From contig JARGPP010000021.1 in NCBI GenBank assembly GCA_029210085.1, forward strand, positions 1 to 64,000: a DNA stretch of 64,000 bases, read 5' to 3'. Source of the DNA: Legionellaceae bacterium. Its GTDB lineage: Bacteria; Pseudomonadota; Gammaproteobacteria; Legionellales; Legionellaceae. Positions within the stretch are counted from its first letter, which is position 1, and each line of letters starts with the position of its first letter. The notes under the pieces were generated by a model. It saw only the letters and a list, made by a program, of their open reading frames with translations, ran no database searches and was not told the DNA's origin. The position numbers and the translations under genes were made by a program. This document shows, piece by piece, positions 1-8,807 of the stretch.

Positions 1-93
1 AAGATTTTGCAACACGCTGGCTTTGGTTATATAACCACGAAAGGCCAAATACAGCAATTGGAGGAGTTCCTCCTGTGCAAAAACTTGCATTAG
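1..93 (+). CDS. C-terminal end of an unidentified protein (partial)
   Basis: An open frame enters from the left edge and ends at TAG 91-93 after 30 codons. The visible tail (ending LEEFLLCKNLH) is hydrophobic and Leu/Glu rich, with no motif I recognise. Its stop overlaps the stop of the convergent KaiC-like gene by four bases, an arrangement common between real genes here. The stretch is too short to assign a family and could be a chance open frame. Confidence 0.3.
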   Translation, partial: KILQHAGFGYITTKGQIQQLEEFLLCKNLH

Positions 94-1559
94 CTGCTTA
101 ACCCTCTACTTTTAAGGGCAGTTAAAAATGGGGGGATTACCAGCGCATCTAGTGTTTCTTTATCGATAAGTCTTTGCTGTTCTTTCTCACTACCAAAAAG
201 AACTCGTCCTTCACCAATATAAGGTGTTTCGATTTGAATGCCGTCGGGTGATATATGAAATTCTTTCATTTGTTTTGATGTTTTTGTACCACGCGATTTG
301 GCGATGTAAAGCGCACGATTCAATTCTCCATTAGATTTTACTCTAAGCAGTTTAATCCAGGTATCGATAACACTGGATACAAATAGAGGCCCATGATTTT
401 TATCATGAGAATCTTTTGCTTTGAGTAGCTCAGTTAGTATGAGAGAGACTTGGGTTTGTTCTAGATAACTCACAAGCCGAAGTAGCAGTGATTTGACTTC
501 GGATGTAGAACCAAGATCTATGAGGGAAGAAATAGGATCAATAACGACGAGTTTAGGCTTAGTTTTTTTGATGTCATCAATAATGGCTATTAAGTGTTCT
601 TCGATTCCTTTTTCTACAGAACGTAAGCATTTGAAGTGAATCATGTGACTTTTTAGAGCTTGCTCGAAATCAATACCTGCCGATTTTATGTGCATGACAT
701 ATGCCGAAAGTGATTCTTCATAACTGATAAATAATACTTTCTTTTTTTCTTGTACAGCACTGAGCGCTATTGTGCCTGCAAGGATTGATTTAGCTGTTCC
801 TGACTCACCACTGATAAGGATAGAAGAACCTTCAAAGTAACCGCCTCCAAGCATATGATCAATGTCTGCAATGCCAGTTGAACAGCGTTGCTCCGAAACT
901 TGTTGTGTCACTTGATTGATAGATGTAATAGGGACAATCGATATGCCTTCATTTGTAATTAAAAAAGGATACTCGTTCGTGCCATGTGTTGTATGTCTAT
1001 ATTTTTTGATACGCAGGAAGCGAGTCATTAATTTATTACGAATGTTTTGCCAAAGTGTAATGATGCAGTCTGCCTGGTACTCTTCAAATGCCGCGTTTAA
1101 GCCTTTAACACCCTCTTCACAAACAGTTACAAGAAGTGTTACGTGGTGGTCTCGACACCACTGGAATAATTGCATTAAACACTGAGCAGGCTTTGCTGTT
1201 TCAAGCCCCATAAAAAGATTTTGCAATGAGTCGATGACAACCACTGTTTGGGGTTGGTTGATGCTGTTTTTTATGCGTAAGAGAAGTGCATCCATTTCAA
1301 ATTCACCGATGATTTCATCTGACAATCGTGGGAAAAAGTCTAATATTTTGAGCTGCTCACTGGACGGGGTTGTTATGGGCTCATCTGTGTTGATAGCAAC
1401 AACCTGATAGTCATGGTTCAGTGCTTGTTGAATGAAACACTCGGTTAGTATGGTTTTACCCGAGCCTGAACTTCCTTTGACAAGAATAACTTTTCCTTTG
1501 GGGTAGCCTCCTGTCAGAATTTGATCTAATCCTTCGATTCCAGTTGATATTTTTTCCAT
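90..1559 (-). CDS. KaiC-like double RecA-domain ATPase
   Basis: About 489 aa with two tandem RecA/KaiC (RAD55-type) domains. Domain 1 starts S-T-G-I-E-G-L-D and has Walker A GSSGSGKT (29-36) and Walker B VVVID. Domain 2 starts near residue 228 with STGIADIDHMLGGG, has a Walker A-like GESGTAKS (251-258), the ISYEES motif with the usual catalytic glutamates, and LVVIDPISSL. In domain 1 the paired glutamates are degenerate (INTDEP). The region matching the KaiC phosphorylation site reads FVSSVIDT where cyanobacterial KaiC has HISTITDT, so two serines may sit at the Ser/Thr pair (alignment by eye). The start is the ATG at 1559, preceded by AGGAGG at five bases; an upstream in-frame codon at 1583 lacks this. 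No kaiA or kaiB is nearby. Probably a signalling or stress ATPase rather than a clock protein. Confidence 0.85.
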   Translation of the reverse strand: MEKISTGIEGLDQILTGGYPKGKVILVKGSSGSGKTILTECFIQQALNHDYQVVAINTDEPITTPSSEQLKILDFFPRLSDEIIGEFEMDALLLRIKNSINQPQTVVVIDSLQNLFMGLETAKPAQCLMQLFQWCRDHHVTLLVTVCEEGVKGLNAAFEEYQADCIITLWQNIRNKLMTRFLRIKKYRHTTHGTNEYPFLITNEGISIVPITSINQVTQQVSEQRCSTGIADIDHMLGGGYFEGSSILISGESGTAKSILAGTIALSAVQEKKKVLFISYEESLSAYVMHIKSAGIDFEQALKSHMIHFKCLRSVEKGIEEHLIAIIDDIKKTKPKLVVIDPISSLIDLGSTSEVKSLLLRLVSYLEQTQVSLILTELLKAKDSHDKNHGPLFVSSVIDTWIKLLRVKSNGELNRALYIAKSRGTKTSKQMKEFHISPDGIQIETPYIGEGRVLFGSEKEQQRLIDKETLDALVIPPFLTALKSRGLSS

Positions 1560-1677
1560 ATACCCTCCTTTGGGGGCTAGCACTTCAATGTGTTCTTGTA
1601 CTGAAAAAATAGAGATTTCATTCGGTTATTATTTTCACCTTAAATGCCTTGAGTAGGTTGCGCCAACTTGGTATTTA

Positions 1678-1709
1678 TTATGACTATAATATTTTAATTT
1701 TAGTCATAA
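1678..1709. repeat. 9-bp inverted repeat between hydrolase and KaiC-like gene
   Basis: TTATGACTA (1678-1686) and TAGTCATAA (1701-1709) are perfect inverted arms around an AT-rich 14-base loop. They lie just after the hydrolase stop and about 120 bp upstream of the KaiC-like start. No U-tract follows on the minus strand, so a terminator is doubtful; an operator for the KaiC-like gene is possible. Confidence 0.35.
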
Positions 1710-1739
1710 ATTACTTATTGTGCTTAAAATAAAGTAAGT

Positions 1740-2549
1740 TTAGTTTTTTGTGCAGTTTTTCAATATAAAACCACTCACTGTTTGAATAAAATCATCCGTC
1801 CATAAATTATGATGATTTTGATTTTTGAGTGTAACCCATTGTTTAGGTTGGTTAGCGGCTTTAAATAAGGCCTTACCTTGTTGATAAGGGACAATGTTAT
1901 CCTCAGTACCATGTAGCGCTAAAAGCGGTGTATGGATGCTTTGGATTTGACTGAGTGAGTCAAATGTATCCCAGGGAGCGATAGGAATCCAGGGATAGTG
2001 ATACTGTCCTAATGCTCTCATATTGGTATATGGTGACTGTAAGATAAGGGCACATGCGCTCGGATATTCAGAGGCCATTTTTACGGCAACGCCTGTTCCA
2101 AGTGATTCACCATATAAGGCTAGCTTATGAAGAGATACGTTTTGATGTTGTAAGTAGGTGATGCCTGCACGTGCGTCTTGGTACAGTCCTTGCTCAGTTG
2201 GTCGTCCTGGATTGCCACCATAACCCCTATATTCCAGTAGAAAAACACCCAATCCTTGTTGAATGAGTGCACGTGCAAGTGGCATGCGTCTGCCTATATG
2301 CCCTGCATTACCGTGAAAAATGATAAGCGTTGGTTTTGATTGAGCGGCAGGTTTATACCATGCATGGAGGTTGATTTTATCTTGTGTGACAAGAGATACG
2401 CGTTGCATATCTTCTGCTTGAAAATTTTTGCGGGAGGGGGTTATTTTTGAAGGAACATAAATAAGCGTTCTTTGCATGAGGTACAATAAGAGTGTGCCAA
2501 GAATAATAAAGGCGAGTAGTGCCCATAACCAAGATGTAGGCTTTGTCAC
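1740..2549 (-). CDS. Membrane-anchored alpha/beta hydrolase (Bem46/YfhR-like)
   Basis: About 269 aa. An N-terminal hydrophobic helix (roughly residues 5-25) precedes an alpha/beta hydrolase fold. Visible are the oxyanion-region motif IIFHGNAGH, the nucleophile elbow GESLG, the acid in LHGTEDNIVP and the catalytic histidine in NQNHHNLW, so the Ser-Asp-His triad is complete. The layout matches Bem46/YfhR-type serine hydrolases of unknown substrate. I place the start at GTG 2549 because it overlaps the sodC stop as GTGA, a typical translational coupling; a TTG at 2564 is the alternative. It shares a transcription unit with sodC and is probably anchored in the inner membrane. Confidence 0.85.
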   Translation of the reverse strand: MTKPTSWLWALLAFIILGTLLLYLMQRTLIYVPSKITPSRKNFQAEDMQRVSLVTQDKINLHAWYKPAAQSKPTLIIFHGNAGHIGRRMPLARALIQQGLGVFLLEYRGYGGNPGRPTEQGLYQDARAGITYLQHQNVSLHKLALYGESLGTGVAVKMASEYPSACALILQSPYTNMRALGQYHYPWIPIAPWDTFDSLSQIQSIHTPLLALHGTEDNIVPYQQGKALFKAANQPKQWVTLKNQNHHNLWTDDFIQTVSGFILKNCTKN

Positions 2550-3034
2550 CGAATAACACCACAAGCAATACGTGGCCCCCCTCCGCCCATTGGGGGGGCG
2601 TTGGTATAATTATCGCCAGCAGCATGAATCATAATGCTATGGCTCTTGACATTTTCAACACTTAATCGTGGTGCTATCAGGGATGATCGGGTTTCACCAT
2701 CTGCATTGATATAGAGCACAGGAAGATCGCCAAGGTGTCCTTCGCCGTAAGGGCCAAGGTGTGTATTTGTCTGTTTGGGGTCAAAATGCCCTCCTGCTGC
2801 CACTCCCTGATTACGGCAGCTTGGATTTTGATGGATATGGAAGCCATGTGGTCCCGGAGGCAAATCATGCAAGTGAGGTTCAATTAGAAGTCCACCTGGA
2901 CTATCTTTAAAAGTAATGGTTCCTTTGGCGGTATGTGTGTCGTCAGTGCTGTATATTGTTGCGGTTGTGGATTCAGCATGTGCGGTTATTACCAAGCATA
3001 GAGAGCATATGAACAGCAATATATATTGATACAT
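2546..3034 (-). CDS. sodC: Periplasmic Cu/Zn superoxide dismutase
   Basis: 162 aa with a signal peptide cleaved after AHA (about residue 20). The family motifs are present: the copper-ligand segment GPHGFHIHQ, a first disulfide cysteine in NPSC, the zinc loop GGHFDPKQTNTHLGP, and the C-terminal GGGGPRIACGVIR with the active-site arginine and second cysteine. The enzyme converts superoxide to hydrogen peroxide in the periplasm, which in intracellular bacteria protects against the phagocyte burst. The length matches bacterial SodC. It is the first gene of a two-gene unit with the overlapping alpha/beta hydrolase. Confidence 0.97.
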   Translation of the reverse strand: MYQYILLFICSLCLVITAHAESTTATIYSTDDTHTAKGTITFKDSPGGLLIEPHLHDLPPGPHGFHIHQNPSCRNQGVAAGGHFDPKQTNTHLGPYGEGHLGDLPVLYINADGETRSSLIAPRLSVENVKSHSIMIHAAGDNYTNAPPMGGGGPRIACGVIR

Positions 3035-3190
3035 GATGACTCAGGCAATCATTAGGATATAGGTTTTATCATAGGCTAATTGAGAGTATACGGAAAGTGT
3101 CCAGATGTCGGTATTGATAGGTTACTATTAAAAACCGATCAATATTGGCCAAATATAAATGTTTGAGTGTAATTTGATTAAGACTGGGGA

Positions 3191-3216
3191 CTCTCCCCAC
3201 TTTAAAGCGGGAAGAG
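3191..3216. repeat. Imperfect 26-bp palindrome
   Basis: The segment CTCTcCCCaCTTTAAAGcGGGaAGAG pairs with itself along 26 bp with only two mismatched pairs (lower case). It sits 27 bp downstream of the leftward gene ending at 3243 and upstream of sodC. No clear U-tract follows on the minus strand, so it may be an operator or a weak structured terminator. Confidence 0.45.
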
Positions 3217-3242
3217 GTTGTTTGTAAATTTTTTATTACGGG

Positions 3243-4640
3243 TTAAAGTATATTGATGCTCGATACTTGACTATCTAAGGCGTTTGGTGTTGCAGAGATA
3301 CAATCAGCATCAAGCTCTTCATCGTCACGTGACAGTTGGCACGACAGTAAAGTGCTTGGGTTTGGGCCTTTATGCTCAAGGCCTACAAGGATTGTACGTG
3401 CTGCTGGTGGCATAGCGATAAAACTTGAAACAGCAGTAACGGGCACTCTAAAATTATGGATGCTTCTGCAACGGTGTCTTGGTTGTGCGAAGTCTAGCTG
3501 ACAAAGTGCTAGATGATTTCTAATTGGAATAAAGATTCTTGCCCTATCATTATTTCTATTATTGGGAAGTATGGTCGGTTTGCCTGCTCCAACTAGTGCC
3601 CGACCTACCGAGCGCACACAGGCAGCAGCAGTATTTTGAGCGTTCGTATATGAGCAGTTGAAAATAGCACCGCTTGTGCTTGAAACGGCGATGAGTGTTT
3701 TGTCGCCAGGATTGAGACGTATATAATCAATATTTTGCGGTACATCACCTGTTGCTTGTAGTACAGGGCAATCAGCATTTGAGGCAATATTTCCGTTACT
3801 ATCTAGCGTGCAGCGTTTAACTAAGCCCGCATCAGCAACCCAAAGCGTCGTGCCAAGTAGGTTAACTTCCATGTCTGTTGGATTGGTTAAAGTGATAGGT
3901 ATCGGGCTCAGTGTACCGGGTAGCGCTGTTGTAGCGTTGGGAGTGAATGTTGATATACGATTCAGTCTTCTTTCAAGAAGGTATGCTGTGGAATGCGATA
4001 AACTAAAAGCAGCTGTTGTTGGTTGTATATATCCCGTTGCAGATATAGGTGAGGCAAGCGTCGAGTCTGTTATTTGAGGGGTGCTGCTAATAGCGCCTAA
4101 GGTTGTCATGGTTGTGATTATTTGTGACTGAAGTTTTAATTTATGGCGTTCACAGGTGGTTTGACCCGTGTTTAGGCATGGCTTAAGCAGGAGCAACCGT
4201 GGTGCCCCAATGTGCCGAAGGAAAGTGGGTGAGAAGCGCGAGTTTAAATTAGAGAGGCGACATATGGCCGGATTATTTAAAGCTGCGCAGCTTCTAAAAG
4301 GAGTCTCGTATCGAGTAAGCTGATTGGATAAAACGTTGGGTACTCTGACTCTGTCTACAGCTTCTATGCTCTCTATACCTAGGTTACCATCGGAATTTGC
4401 TACAATTAGTGTGCCATTGAAGGCGCCATTCAGCACCTCAAATGTGGCATCTGTATAAAGTGCCTGATTGAGCATTGTAAAATTTGGGGGTTCTGTTTGC
4501 AGTAAAGGGGAGGGAGAGGCAGCAAGATCATTGTTGATGGTGATTTCTGCCGTGCCTGCATATGTTCTTGGCTCAAATATATATTGTGCTTGGGTTGAGC
4601 ATGAAAGAATTGCAAAGACCATGAATAAGAAGGTGCGCAT
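3243..4640 (-). CDS. Secreted repeat protein with paired cysteines (possible beta-propeller)
   Basis: 465 aa, function not recognised. It has a clear signal peptide (MRTFLFMVFAILSCSTQAQ, cleavage near residue 18). The second half carries repeated units with a C-[TSQ]-[LY] start and a second Cys 12-16 residues on: KRCTLDSNGNIASNADC, NCSYTNAQNTAAAC, LCQLDFAQPRHRC and SCQLSRDDEELDADC. Between them lie strand-like stretches such as TTLWVADAG and TLIAVSSTSGAIF. This periodicity resembles beta-propeller blades closed by disulfides, as expected for an exported protein. The gene stands alone, divergent from hfq. A Dot/Icm substrate is unlikely given the Sec signal. Surface or periplasmic binding is my inference. 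Confidence 0.7.
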   Translation of the reverse strand: MRTFLFMVFAILSCSTQAQYIFEPRTYAGTAEITINNDLAASPSPLLQTEPPNFTMLNQALYTDATFEVLNGAFNGTLIVANSDGNLGIESIEAVDRVRVPNVLSNQLTRYETPFRSCAALNNPAICRLSNLNSRFSPTFLRHIGAPRLLLLKPCLNTGQTTCERHKLKLQSQIITTMTTLGAISSTPQITDSTLASPISATGYIQPTTAAFSLSHSTAYLLERRLNRISTFTPNATTALPGTLSPIPITLTNPTDMEVNLLGTTLWVADAGLVKRCTLDSNGNIASNADCPVLQATGDVPQNIDYIRLNPGDKTLIAVSSTSGAIFNCSYTNAQNTAAACVRSVGRALVGAGKPTILPNNRNNDRARIFIPIRNHLALCQLDFAQPRHRCRSIHNFRVPVTAVSSFIAMPPAARTILVGLEHKGPNPSTLLSCQLSRDDEELDADCISATPNALDSQVSSINIL

Positions 4641-4844
4641 TAATTTCTCCGTGAGGTTAATCAGCCAGTCCGTTTGATGATTGGTTCAATCTAAATGAAA
4701 ACATCGGTTTGAGCAAGGATTATTTTTTGTGAAAAATGTTCATATCATGGCAGAAAAAGCAAGGCTAAAGCTCTGTTAAAACGTGCCGCTATCTGTAGGT
4801 ATATGTAGACAAATCAATGCCGAAAGAATAATAAGGAGAAGGCA

Positions 4845-5051
4845 ATGTCTGATACACATGCATTAGAGATGGCATTTTTGCAGCGCTTACATGATAACCA
4901 TGTTCCTGTTTCTATTTTTTTAGTGAATGGAATTAAACTACATGGCAGTATAGAGCATGTTGATGAACGTGTGATCACCTTAAAAAATGGTGTGACACAG
5001 ATGGTGTACAAGCATGCGATTTCAACAGTTGTGCCAGCACGACAAGATTAA
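4845..5051 (+). CDS. hfq: Divergent Hfq-like RNA chaperone
   Basis: 68 aa and collinear with the E. coli Hfq core. The Sm1 region [13 protein letters not shown] and Sm2 region [12 protein letters not shown] are conserved, including K31, Y55, K56 and H57. Several RNA-contact residues differ: Q8 is E, D9 is M, the rim arginines R16/R17/R19 are H/D/H, Y25 is F, Q41 is E and F42 is R. The long C-terminal tail is absent. AAGGAGAAGG precedes the ATG. It is not beside miaA, which lies at 57.6 kb, so it may be a second, specialised Hfq. It ends with a 4-bp overlap with the convergent thioredoxin gene. Confidence 0.88.
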   Translation: MSDTHALEMAFLQRLHDNHVPVSIFLVNGIKLHGSIEHVDERVITLKNGVTQMVYKHAISTVVPARQD

Positions 5052-5494
5052 AGGTAAGCACTTAAACTCTTGGAGGTTTGCTCGCCATATTTTATATCGA
5101 ATAATTGTCCGTCAGGGTTAAAGATAAAAGTGACAGGCACGCCTTTGATATCACCTAGCTTTAAAGCATCGGCTGGGTCAAGCCCAAGACTTGGATAAGT
5201 GAGTTGATATTTTTGGATGAGTGTGCGCTGTTCATTGGAGGGAAGGCCATCATAATTAACGCCAAATACAGCAATGTTTTTGGTTTTATTTTGCTGATAA
5301 AAGCGATTGATCTCAGGAATTTCATGTAAGCAAGGAGCACACCAGCTAGCCCAGTAATTGATATATACCCACTTACCTTTGAGAGATTTAAATGTAAATT
5401 CATCCCCATTAATATCCTGGAGTATGGGCGTACGAGCATGAAGGTGGGTTATCGAAATAAGTAAGCTAAAACAAAGCGTTAAAAATAAGCGCAT
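5048..5494 (-). CDS. Periplasmic TlpA-like thiol-disulfide oxidoreductase
   Basis: 148 aa. A signal peptide ends after LHA (about residue 20). The thioredoxin core follows with [11 protein letters not shown] (CxxC active site), the FGVNYDG strand, and the cis-proline segment [14 protein letters not shown]. This fits TlpA/ResA-type proteins that reduce or shuffle periplasmic disulfides, for example in cytochrome c maturation. No ccm genes are nearby, so the partner is unknown. It is monocistronic, convergent with hfq and followed leftward by it. Confidence 0.9.
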   Translation of the reverse strand: MRLFLTLCFSLLISITHLHARTPILQDINGDEFTFKSLKGKWVYINYWASWCAPCLHEIPEINRFYQQNKTKNIAVFGVNYDGLPSNEQRTLIQKYQLTYPSLGLDPADALKLGDIKGVPVTFIFNPDGQLFDIKYGEQTSKSLSAYL

Positions 5495-5542
5495 AAGAAA
5501 CGAAAAGTAATGATGTTAAAAGAAGCATTATATTACCTGAAA

Positions 5543-7399
5543 TTAACCCGTCTTCCTAGCCTCTAGTGCTTCCCAGCGTGCGTAAGCTTGATTTAGATCG
5601 CTTTCAAGTGTGCTTAAGTTATTTGTAAATTGCGTTACGACTTTAGCATCTTGTTGATAAAAATCAGGTGCGCCCATTTCGAGATGTAAGGCGTCAATTT
5701 TTTTTTCTAAAACGTCTATTTTTTTAGGTAATTGTTTCAGCTCTTTTTGCTCTGAAGTGCTTAATTTGCTCGAGGTTGATGCTTTAGATGGAGCGGATGG
5801 CGTATTTTTTTTAGGCTCGGCTAATTGTTTTTTATAACGTATATAATCATCATAGCCTCCCACATGTTCGTAGATATGGCCGTTGCCTTCGTAGACTAAG
5901 ATACTACTGACGATATGGTTGAGAAAAGTTCTGTCGTGACTGATTAAAAGTAATGTTCCTGGGTAGTCTGCAAGCATCGTTTCGAGTAATTCGAGCGTCT
6001 CAATATCTAAGTCATTGGTGGGTTCATCCATAATGAGTAAATTAACAGGCTTTGCAAATAATTTGGCAAGTAAAAGCCTGTTGCGCTCGCCACCTGATAA
6101 AGAAAAAACAGGTTGATTAAAGCGATCGGGGGAAAACAAAAAATCACGTAAGTAGGAAGCAACGTGTTTGCTTTGTCCATTTATGGTGACAAAATCAGTG
6201 CCATCGGCGACGTTCTGCATGACCGTTTGTTTTTCATCTAGCTCACGACGCAGTTGGTCGAAATAAGCCACTTTTAAATGGGTGCCGAGGCGCACTTCGC
6301 CGGATGTTGGTGGTAAATCACCTAACAGTAAACGAATAAGCGTGGTTTTACCACAGCCATTAGGACCAACAATACCGACTTTATCGCCACGCATGAAGGT
6401 ACATGAAAAATCATGAATAAGCTTACGTTGATTGATTTGATAATTTAAATTTTTCGCTTCAAGTACTAATTTACCCGAAGAGGTGACATCGAGTGTGAGT
6501 GCCTTTGCACGTCCTGAAAGCTCGCGTCTGGCACGGTAAGTTTCTCGCATGGCTTCCAATTTGCGCACGCGCCCTTCATTGCGTGTGCGGCGTGCTTTAA
6601 TCCCTTTACGCAACCAAACTTCTTCTTCTTTTAAGCGTTTATCAAACAGTTTATTTTGTGTAATTTCAGTGGCACGCATGGCCTCTTGACGATCTAGGTA
6701 GGTTTCATAACTGCAGGCATAAGGGTGTAGGTTCCCTCGATCTATTTCGATAATTGAGGATGCAATTCGGGTTAAGAAAGCCCTATCATGCGTGACAACT
6801 AAAATAGTGCCTGAATAATTTTTAAGATAGGTTTCAAGCCATTCGATCGTTTGAATATCTAAGTGGTTCGTAGGTTCATCGAGCAAGAGCAAGTCAGCTT
6901 GAGCAAGTAAGGCCGCACCTAAAAGAGCACGTCTGCGCATTCCACCCGATAGGCTATTAATGCACGCATCTAGAGGTAAGCTTAAATGGCTGGCCATAGC
7001 ATCGATTTGGGGCAGCATGTCCCAAGCATTTTCAGCATCTATTTGTTCTTGGCAATTTGCCATGTGTGTGGTGTTATTTGTGATGGAGGCTTCATGGTAT
7101 TGTGTGAGTATGTTACCAAGTGCACCTAATTGCTTGACTAAAAAATGATAGACTGTCTCATCTTGACTTGCGGGTACATCTTGCATGAGACCTGCAATAC
7201 GAAGGTTGGTTTGTTTTTTGATGGTGCCACTGTCAGTGCTTATTTCACCTTGTAGTAGTTTGAGTAAAGTTGATTTTCCAGCCCCATTTCGTCCAACGAG
7301 AGCAATGCGCTCTTTGGGATGAATTTGCCAATTAACTTGATTAAGAATGCAGTTGTTAGCTAGTGTCAGTGAAACATGATTAAGAGATAATAAGCTCAT
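5543..7399 (-). CDS. uup: ABC-F family ATPase Uup
   Basis: 618 aa with two ABC ATPase domains on one chain and no membrane segments. Domain 1 has Walker A GRNGAGKST, signature LSGGMRRR and Walker B LLLLDEPTNHLD. Domain 2 has GPNGCGKTT, LSGGERNR and LLIMDEPTNDLD. A linker rich in Arg/Lys/Glu lies between them, and a C-terminal coiled coil (from about residue 550, LPKKIDVLEKKIDAL) matches the Uup C-terminal DNA-binding domain. Uup acts on ribosomes or branched DNA and limits tandem-repeat excision. The start overlaps the stop of the upstream DUF2520 gene by four bases (ATGA), so the two are translationally coupled. Confidence 0.93.
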   Translation of the reverse strand: MSLLSLNHVSLTLANNCILNQVNWQIHPKERIALVGRNGAGKSTLLKLLQGEISTDSGTIKKQTNLRIAGLMQDVPASQDETVYHFLVKQLGALGNILTQYHEASITNNTTHMANCQEQIDAENAWDMLPQIDAMASHLSLPLDACINSLSGGMRRRALLGAALLAQADLLLLDEPTNHLDIQTIEWLETYLKNYSGTILVVTHDRAFLTRIASSIIEIDRGNLHPYACSYETYLDRQEAMRATEITQNKLFDKRLKEEEVWLRKGIKARRTRNEGRVRKLEAMRETYRARRELSGRAKALTLDVTSSGKLVLEAKNLNYQINQRKLIHDFSCTFMRGDKVGIVGPNGCGKTTLIRLLLGDLPPTSGEVRLGTHLKVAYFDQLRRELDEKQTVMQNVADGTDFVTINGQSKHVASYLRDFLFSPDRFNQPVFSLSGGERNRLLLAKLFAKPVNLLIMDEPTNDLDIETLELLETMLADYPGTLLLISHDRTFLNHIVSSILVYEGNGHIYEHVGGYDDYIRYKKQLAEPKKNTPSAPSKASTSSKLSTSEQKELKQLPKKIDVLEKKIDALHLEMGAPDFYQQDAKVVTQFTNNLSTLESDLNQAYARWEALEARKTG

Positions 7400-8250
7400 G
7401 ATGTAAGTAAAGCCTTGAGAGTGATGAGTGCTTGTTCTTTTAAAGGTGTAAGCGGTAAGGTAGCAAGCCCTGCTGTTTGATAGAGAGATTGAGTCGTTTC
7501 TGAGTGTATAGCATTTAAGTGTTTTTGAATGGTGTCAGTATCACCACGCACTAATGGACCTGTTAGTGCTTTTTTTGCGTTATCGCTTTTTTTTAAATTA
7601 TTTAAGCTGGTTTGCATGAGATGTGTGCAAAGCTTATGTGCATCCGCTTCAAGGAAGCCTGCATTTTTAAATAAGTGAGTTGCTTCAGCAGCCAAGGTGA
7701 CTAAATAGTTCGAGGCCATAATAGCTGCTGCGTGGTAAGTATCTTTATTTTTAGGATTAATTTTAAAAACAACCGCATTTAGGTCGTGAGCAATTTTTGT
7801 GAGCTGGGTGACAGCGATTTCCTCACCTTCAACAGCACAGTTAATTTGTTGAAAAGCATTTTCCTCAGGGCTGTCTTTTTGGCAGAAGGCTTTCAGGGGG
7901 TGCAAGCTGCCAATATATACATTTTGAGTTTTTAATGGCGCTAAAATATCGGAGCTTAATAGGCCGCTCATATGTGCAATTGTGCTGTTGGGCTTTAAGC
8001 TTTTAGCCTGTGTGAGCTCAAATGTAATGGATTCGATGTTAGAGTCTTGTGTGGTGATGAAAGTAATATCAGCTTTAGCGATTACTTTTAGGTCATCAAT
8101 CGGTGTGCCCTGACCCAACATTTGAGAGGCCTGTTTAGCTGATGCAAGTTGTGGATGATAAAGGCTCAAAAGGGTGTATTGCCCCGTGTGAATGAGTGCA
8201 TGTGCGAGTGCGAGTCCAACGCGCCCAGGTCCTATGAGATTAAAGTACAT
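7396..8250 (-). CDS. Rossmann-fold/DUF2520 domain protein
   Basis: 284 aa. The N-terminus has a dinucleotide-binding fingerprint (NLIGPGRVGLALAHAL) and the C-terminal half is a helical DUF2520-type dimerisation domain (KDTYHAAAIMASNYLV). The pattern is that of short NADP-dependent oxidoreductases related to ketopantoate reductase and pyrroline-5-carboxylate reductase. The substrate is unknown. It lies two bases after rsmD and overlaps uup by four, so all three are co-transcribed. Confidence 0.82.
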   Translation of the reverse strand: MYFNLIGPGRVGLALAHALIHTGQYTLLSLYHPQLASAKQASQMLGQGTPIDDLKVIAKADITFITTQDSNIESITFELTQAKSLKPNSTIAHMSGLLSSDILAPLKTQNVYIGSLHPLKAFCQKDSPEENAFQQINCAVEGEEIAVTQLTKIAHDLNAVVFKINPKNKDTYHAAAIMASNYLVTLAAEATHLFKNAGFLEADAHKLCTHLMQTSLNNLKKSDNAKKALTGPLVRGDTDTIQKHLNAIHSETTQSLYQTAGLATLPLTPLKEQALITLKALLTS

Positions 8251-8252
8251 GG

Positions 8253-8807
8253 TTAATGGCCTTGTATTTGATGTAGTGCATAATACACAAGGCCTGCTTT
8301 TTTTTCTTTCAATGTTTTCCAGAAAACAGGATTGATTTGAATCGGATGAGATGATTCAGTGTAGAGCAGACCATTTTCAGAAAGCTGATGGGTCTGTTCA
8401 ATACAGTGGATGCTTTGCTCTAAAAGTTCAGGTTTATTAAAAGGTGGGTCAAGAAAAATGAGGTCAAACTGATTCGATGGTGTGGCTAAATAAGAGAGTG
8501 CACTACTTTGAATGGCTTGAAGTATCGAGGCGTCAAAATCATGGGCTTGTTTTTTGATATTTAAAAAAGCTGAATGTGATTGCTCTATAAAAGTTACATT
8601 TTTTGCACCTCGGGACCAAGCTTCAAAACCAAGGGCTCCACTGCCTGCAAAAGCATCTAGGCAACGTGCACCACGAATGCTGTGCATGAGCCAATTAAAT
8701 AAAGTTTCACGAATGCGAGCAGGAGTAGGGCGTAGCCCTTGTGCGTCTGAAAAGCGAATGTTTTGTCCTCGGTGATGTCCTCCAATAATTCGAACAGCTT
8801 GTTTCAT
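8253..8807 (-). CDS. rsmD: 16S rRNA (guanine(966)-N2)-methyltransferase RsmD
   Basis: 184 aa. It carries the RsmD signature RIIGGHHRGQ, the LRPTPARIRETLFNWL segment, the SAM-binding motif CLDAFAGSGALGFEAWSRGA and the catalytic DPPF motif (IFLDPPFN). It methylates G966 of 16S rRNA in the assembled 30S subunit. Its start overlaps the stop of the upstream M16 gene by four bases. The order rsmD, two M16 genes, then divergent ftsYEX-rpoH matches Pseudomonas and relatives. Confidence 0.96.
   Translation of the reverse strand: MKQAVRIIGGHHRGQNIRFSDAQGLRPTPARIRETLFNWLMHSIRGARCLDAFAGSGALGFEAWSRGAKNVTFIEQSHSAFLNIKKQAHDFDASILQAIQSSALSYLATPSNQFDLIFLDPPFNKPELLEQSIHCIEQTHQLSENGLLYTESSHPIQINPVFWKTLKEKKAGLVYYALHQIQGH

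Noticed and set aside
1678-1709. Terminator of the alpha/beta hydrolase gene
   Set aside because: The stem is AT-rich and not followed by a U-tract on the minus strand.
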